DNA from: Streptomyces sp. NBC_00376
GTDB lineage: Bacteria > Actinomycetota > Actinomycetes > Streptomycetales > Streptomycetaceae
Assembly (NCBI RefSeq): GCF_036077095.1
Contig: NZ_CP107960.1
Span: forward strand, 6,510,001-6,574,000
DNA: 64,000 bases
Reading direction: 5' to 3'
Shown: one piece after another, positions 61,401 to 64,000 of the stretch
Layout of the letters: each line of letters starts with the position of its first letter
How positions within the stretch are numbered: the stretch's first letter is position 1
Made by a program: the position numbers and the translations under genes
The notes under the pieces: model-generated
Database searches by the model: none
Seen by the model: the letters and a program-made list of their open reading frames with translations, nothing else
Told to the model about the DNA's origin: nothing

Positions 61401-61428
61401 GTCAGTTTTCGGCTTTCAGGGGGCCGAC

Positions 61429-62478
61429 ATGGTCCAGGAACTCGTGATCGCGATAGTGGCGGCGGCCTCGGTGGGCACGCTGTACGTGGCTGCGGCGGCC
61501 AAGGTCGTCAAGCAGTACGAGCGGGGCGTCGTGCTGAGGCTCGGCAGGCTCCGTGACGATGTACGAGGGCCCGGGTTCACCATGGTGATCCCCGGCATCG
61601 AGCGGCTGCGCAAGGTCAACATGCAGATCGTGACGATGCCGGTGCCGGCGCAGGACGGGATCACCCGGGACAACGTGACGGTGCGGGTGGACGCGGTCAT
61701 CTACTTCAAGGTCGTCGACGCGGCGAGCGCCGTGATCCAGGTCGAGGACTACCGGTTCGCGGTGTCGCAGATGGCACAGACCTCGCTGCGGTCGATCATC
61801 GGCAAGAGCGATCTGGACGATCTGCTGTCCAACCGCGAGAAGCTGAATCAGGGTCTGGAGCTGATGATCGACAGCCCTGCGGTCGGATGGGGCGTGCAGA
61901 TCGACCGGGTGGAGATCAAGGACGTCTCGCTGCCGGAGACCATGAAGCGCTCCATGGCCCGCCAGGCCGAGGCCGACCGTGAGCGGCGGGCCCGGGTCAT
62001 CAACGCGGACGCCGAGCTCCAGGCATCGAAGAAGCTCGCGGAAGCGGCGGGGGAGATGTCCGCCCAGCCGGCCGCGCTCCAGCTGCGACTGTTGCAGACA
62101 GTGGTGGCGGTCGCGGCGGAGAAGAACTCCACACTGGTGCTGCCGTTCCCGGTGGAGCTGCTCCGCTTCCTGGAGCGGGCACAGCAGCCCGGACAGCAGC
62201 AACAGCCGGCGCTCGGACAGCAGCAGCTTGCGCCCGCGCAGCAGCCGGCGCCGCCCCCGCAGAGCGCCGCCGCCAAGCCGCAGCGGCAGCCGCAGCCGCA
62301 GCGCCATGCACAGGCGCCCCGCCCCGCCCCGCCGCAGCGCCCCGCCCAGGCCCAGCGCCCGGCCCAGCCGCGATCGCCGCAGCCGTCGGCCGCGGCGCCC
62401 GCGCCCATGCCCGCGCCACCGCCCCCGGCCGCTGTTCCCGCCCGGCCCTCGCGTCCGAAGCCGCTGGCCAAGCACTGA
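61429..62478 (+). CDS. SPFH/Band 7 (slipin-like) membrane protein
   Basis: A 349-residue membrane scaffold protein. One N-terminal helix (ELVIAIVAAASVGTLYVAAAA) precedes the Band 7 domain: VVKQYERGVVLRLGRL, GPGFTMVIPGIERLRKVNMQ, DNVTVRVDAVIYFKV, and the conserved QTSLRSIIGKSDLDDLLSNRE. A coiled coil (RQAEADRERRARVINADAELQASKKL) then gives way to a 110-residue Gln/Pro/Ala tail much longer than usual. Slipins form membrane rings and modulate proteases, often with a partner NfeD or protease; none is adjacent. AGGGGG at 61418-61423 supports the start. Confidence 0.93.
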   Translation: MVQELVIAIVAAASVGTLYVAAAAKVVKQYERGVVLRLGRLRDDVRGPGFTMVIPGIERLRKVNMQIVTMPVPAQDGITRDNVTVRVDAVIYFKVVDAASAVIQVEDYRFAVSQMAQTSLRSIIGKSDLDDLLSNREKLNQGLELMIDSPAVGWGVQIDRVEIKDVSLPETMKRSMARQAEADRERRARVINADAELQASKKLAEAAGEMSAQPAALQLRLLQTVVAVAAEKNSTLVLPFPVELLRFLERAQQPGQQQQPALGQQQLAPAQQPAPPPQSAAAKPQRQPQPQRHAQAPRPAPPQRPAQAQRPAQPRSPQPSAAAPAPMPAPPPPAAVPARPSRPKPLAKH

Positions 62479-62568
62479 GGACCGGTTGTCAGACCCCCCG
62501 CCTAGACTCGCAGGAGTCATGAGGATCAAGGCGATCAAGAGGATCGGCGCGGGAGGGGAGGGGGACCG

Positions 62569-64000
62569 ATGACCACGGCACAACAGCAGCAGGACGCCTC
62601 CGCCGTCCGTCTCCTGCGCTGTGCCGCCGTGTTCCTGCCCGCGCCGCTGCCGAGGGACGGGAGCGTCGCCTTCTGGGATCCCGCCGGCGGCCCCCTCCCG
62701 GAGCCGGGCGGCCTCTGCGCACACCCCGTGGACCCGGGGAGTCCGGCACCCGGTGCGCGCACGGCGGAGATCACCGTCGTCCGCAGGCACGGGCAGGGCG
62801 ACGGCGTCCGCCGGCACACGGTGCCCGCGGTGCTGTTGCCCGTCGCCGATGCGCTGCCGCTGCTGATGCGGGCCCGGTACCAGGAGTCCGCCCACCCCGC
62901 CACGCGCTGCTGGGGCGCCGCCGCGCTCCAGGCGCTCAACCTCGCGGCGCGCGGCAGACTGCTCCCCGGTCTGACGGGCGACGACCACGACGCCTGGCGG
63001 GCCGGGCCGCGCGACGCCGAGGACATGGCCCATCTCCGGGCGATCGCCGCCGCCATGCCTGCCGAGGGCCACGCGGTACCGCTGCCGGATCTCACCCCGC
63101 TCCGGCTCCCCGACCCCCGGTGGCTGCTCGGATCCTTCCTCGACGCGGTCGCCGACACCCTGCCCCGTACGCCCGCGGCGGCGTACGCGATGGGCGCGCC
63201 CTTCGCGGCCCGCGAGGCCCAGCACCTGCCCGGAGCCCGCGACTGGGCGGTCGAGGTCGCGTCCGGGCTCGACGCGGGTGTACGGGTGTCGCTGCGCCTG
63301 GACCTGTCGGCGTACGAGCTCTTCGACACGGCCGATACGTACGACACCTCCGACGCCACCGGTCCCCACGGGGCCGACGCCTCCGGCCCCGGCGCCGCGC
63401 GGCACGCCGCCGCGGCCGTCACCCAGGTGCACAGCCTCGCCGACCCGACCTACGTCACCGACGCCGCCGCACTGTGGAACGGCGGGGCGGGCGAGCCGTT
63501 CGGCCCGCGCGCCAGGATCGACGCCGTCCTCGCCCTGCGCCGGGCCGCCCGCGTCTGGACGCCGCTGGAGAGACTGCTCGACCAGCCGGTGCCCGATGTG
63601 CTCGCCCTCGCGGAGGACGAGCTGTACGAGCTGCTCGGCGATGCCGGATCCCGGCTGGCGGCGGCCGGGGTGAGCGTCCACTGGCCCAGGGAGCTGGCCC
63701 GTTCGCTCACCGCCTCCGCCGTCGTGCGGCCCGCGCCCGGCTCGGCCACCGACGGCACCTCGTTCTTCGACGCCGAGCAGCTCTTCGCCTTCAACTGGCA
63801 GTTGTCGCTGGGCGACGATCGGCTCACCGAGGCGGAGATGGACATCCTCGCGGAGGCCCACCGCCCGGTGGTGCGCCTGCGGGACCAATGGGTCGTCGTC
63901 GACCCCGCGCTCGTACGCAAGGCACGCAAGCGGGAGCTCGGCCTGCTCGATCCGGTCGACGCCCTCGCCGTCGCCCTGACCGGCACCGCCGAGGTGGACG
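62569..64000 (+). CDS. SNF2-type helicase, N-terminal part (3'-truncated)
   Basis: At least 477 codons open to the right edge, starting at ATG 62569 after GGAGGGGAGGGGG. The visible part (MTTAQQQQDASAVRLLRC onward) is the actinobacterial SNF2-associated N-terminal region and, near the end, LTEAEMDILAEAHRPVVRLRDQWVVVDP, typical of DUF3670 that precedes a SNF2 ATPase in these proteins. The ATPase motifs themselves would lie beyond the window. It probably remodels protein-DNA complexes or assists transcription or repair. The identification rests on memory of the family and is therefore moderate. Confidence 0.65.
   Translation, partial: MTTAQQQQDASAVRLLRCAAVFLPAPLPRDGSVAFWDPAGGPLPEPGGLCAHPVDPGSPAPGARTAEITVVRRHGQGDGVRRHTVPAVLLPVADALPLLMRARYQESAHPATRCWGAAALQALNLAARGRLLPGLTGDDHDAWRAGPRDAEDMAHLRAIAAAMPAEGHAVPLPDLTPLRLPDPRWLLGSFLDAVADTLPRTPAAAYAMGAPFAAREAQHLPGARDWAVEVASGLDAGVRVSLRLDLSAYELFDTADTYDTSDATGPHGADASGPGAARHAAAAVTQVHSLADPTYVTDAAALWNGGAGEPFGPRARIDAVLALRRAARVWTPLERLLDQPVPDVLALAEDELYELLGDAGSRLAAAGVSVHWPRELARSLTASAVVRPAPGSATDGTSFFDAEQLFAFNWQLSLGDDRLTEAEMDILAEAHRPVVRLRDQWVVVDPALVRKARKRELGLLDPVDALAVALTGTAEVD

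Overview
The window reads as chromosomal DNA of a Streptomyces species. It has very high GC with C/G-ended codons, GTG and TTG starts, a trypsin very like the S. griseus enzyme, and a four-domain ribosomal protein S1. The central block (pyruvate kinase, ANTAR response regulator, branched-chain amino-acid ABC transporter, thioesterase, DNA polymerase I, rpsA, coaE) is a conserved streptomycete core neighbourhood. I see no phage, insertion sequence, CRISPR array or rRNA operon. One tRNA gene is present, tRNA-Leu(CAA).

Layout. 0-9 kb: a thiolase (FadA6-like, cut by the left edge), a cold-shock protein and a DEAD-box RNA helicase. Then comes a translationally coupled minus-strand operon echA20-ipdA-ipdB-ipdC, divergent from an SDR gene across a large palindrome. 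Gene content and order match the mycobacterial KstR2 regulon for steroid C/D-ring breakdown. 8-16 kb: a metalloprotease-like protein, secreted trypsin, a GH35 beta-galactosidase with a divergent AraC regulator, chorismate mutase, a membrane protein, a PP2C phosphatase with a zinc ribbon, and a SUKH protein. 16-26 kb: aminopeptidase N, an orphan DesA/DesB-like pair (lysine decarboxylase plus N-hydroxylase) without the rest of a siderophore pathway, a Tat-exported 5'-nucleotidase, a SIMPL protein and pyruvate kinase. 26-37 kb: an HTH-LAGLIDADG protein beside tRNA-Leu, PdtaR, the livKHMGF operon, a thioesterase and a YdeP-type molybdopterin oxidoreductase. 37-50 kb: polA, a DUF4184 membrane protein, a lytic transglycosylase with Ig-like domains, a 45-residue membrane peptide, DUF3068, HrpB helicase, a methyltransferase and rpsA. 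50-64 kb: a secreted beta-helix protein, PAC2, coaE, a TPR protein, ADP-ribosylglycohydrolase, an operon of three secreted hydrolases divergent from a PucR regulator, a methyltransferase, a lipoprotein, a slipin, and the start of a SNF2 helicase.

Systems worth attention. (1) The steroid-ring module with its operator. (2) A plus-strand base-composition skew that is C-rich from about 16 to 25 kb and G-rich from about 27 kb on, regardless of gene orientation; it flips beside the tRNA and the homing-endonuclease-like gene, far from any recognisable oriC. (3) Repeated 3' gene ends: at several genes (ipdC, trypsin, chorismate mutase, ADP-ribosylglycohydrolase, the PucR regulator) the stop codon lies in or against a short tandem duplication. 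(4) Leader RNAs: a hairpin burying the rpsA ribosome-binding site and a terminator-like hairpin ahead of the cold-shock gene. (5) A nine-base-phased ATTCG array in front of the slipin gene.

All function calls come from reading motifs and from memory of protein families; no database search was run. Starts were chosen from ribosome-binding sites and family length, so several are shorter than the longest open frame.
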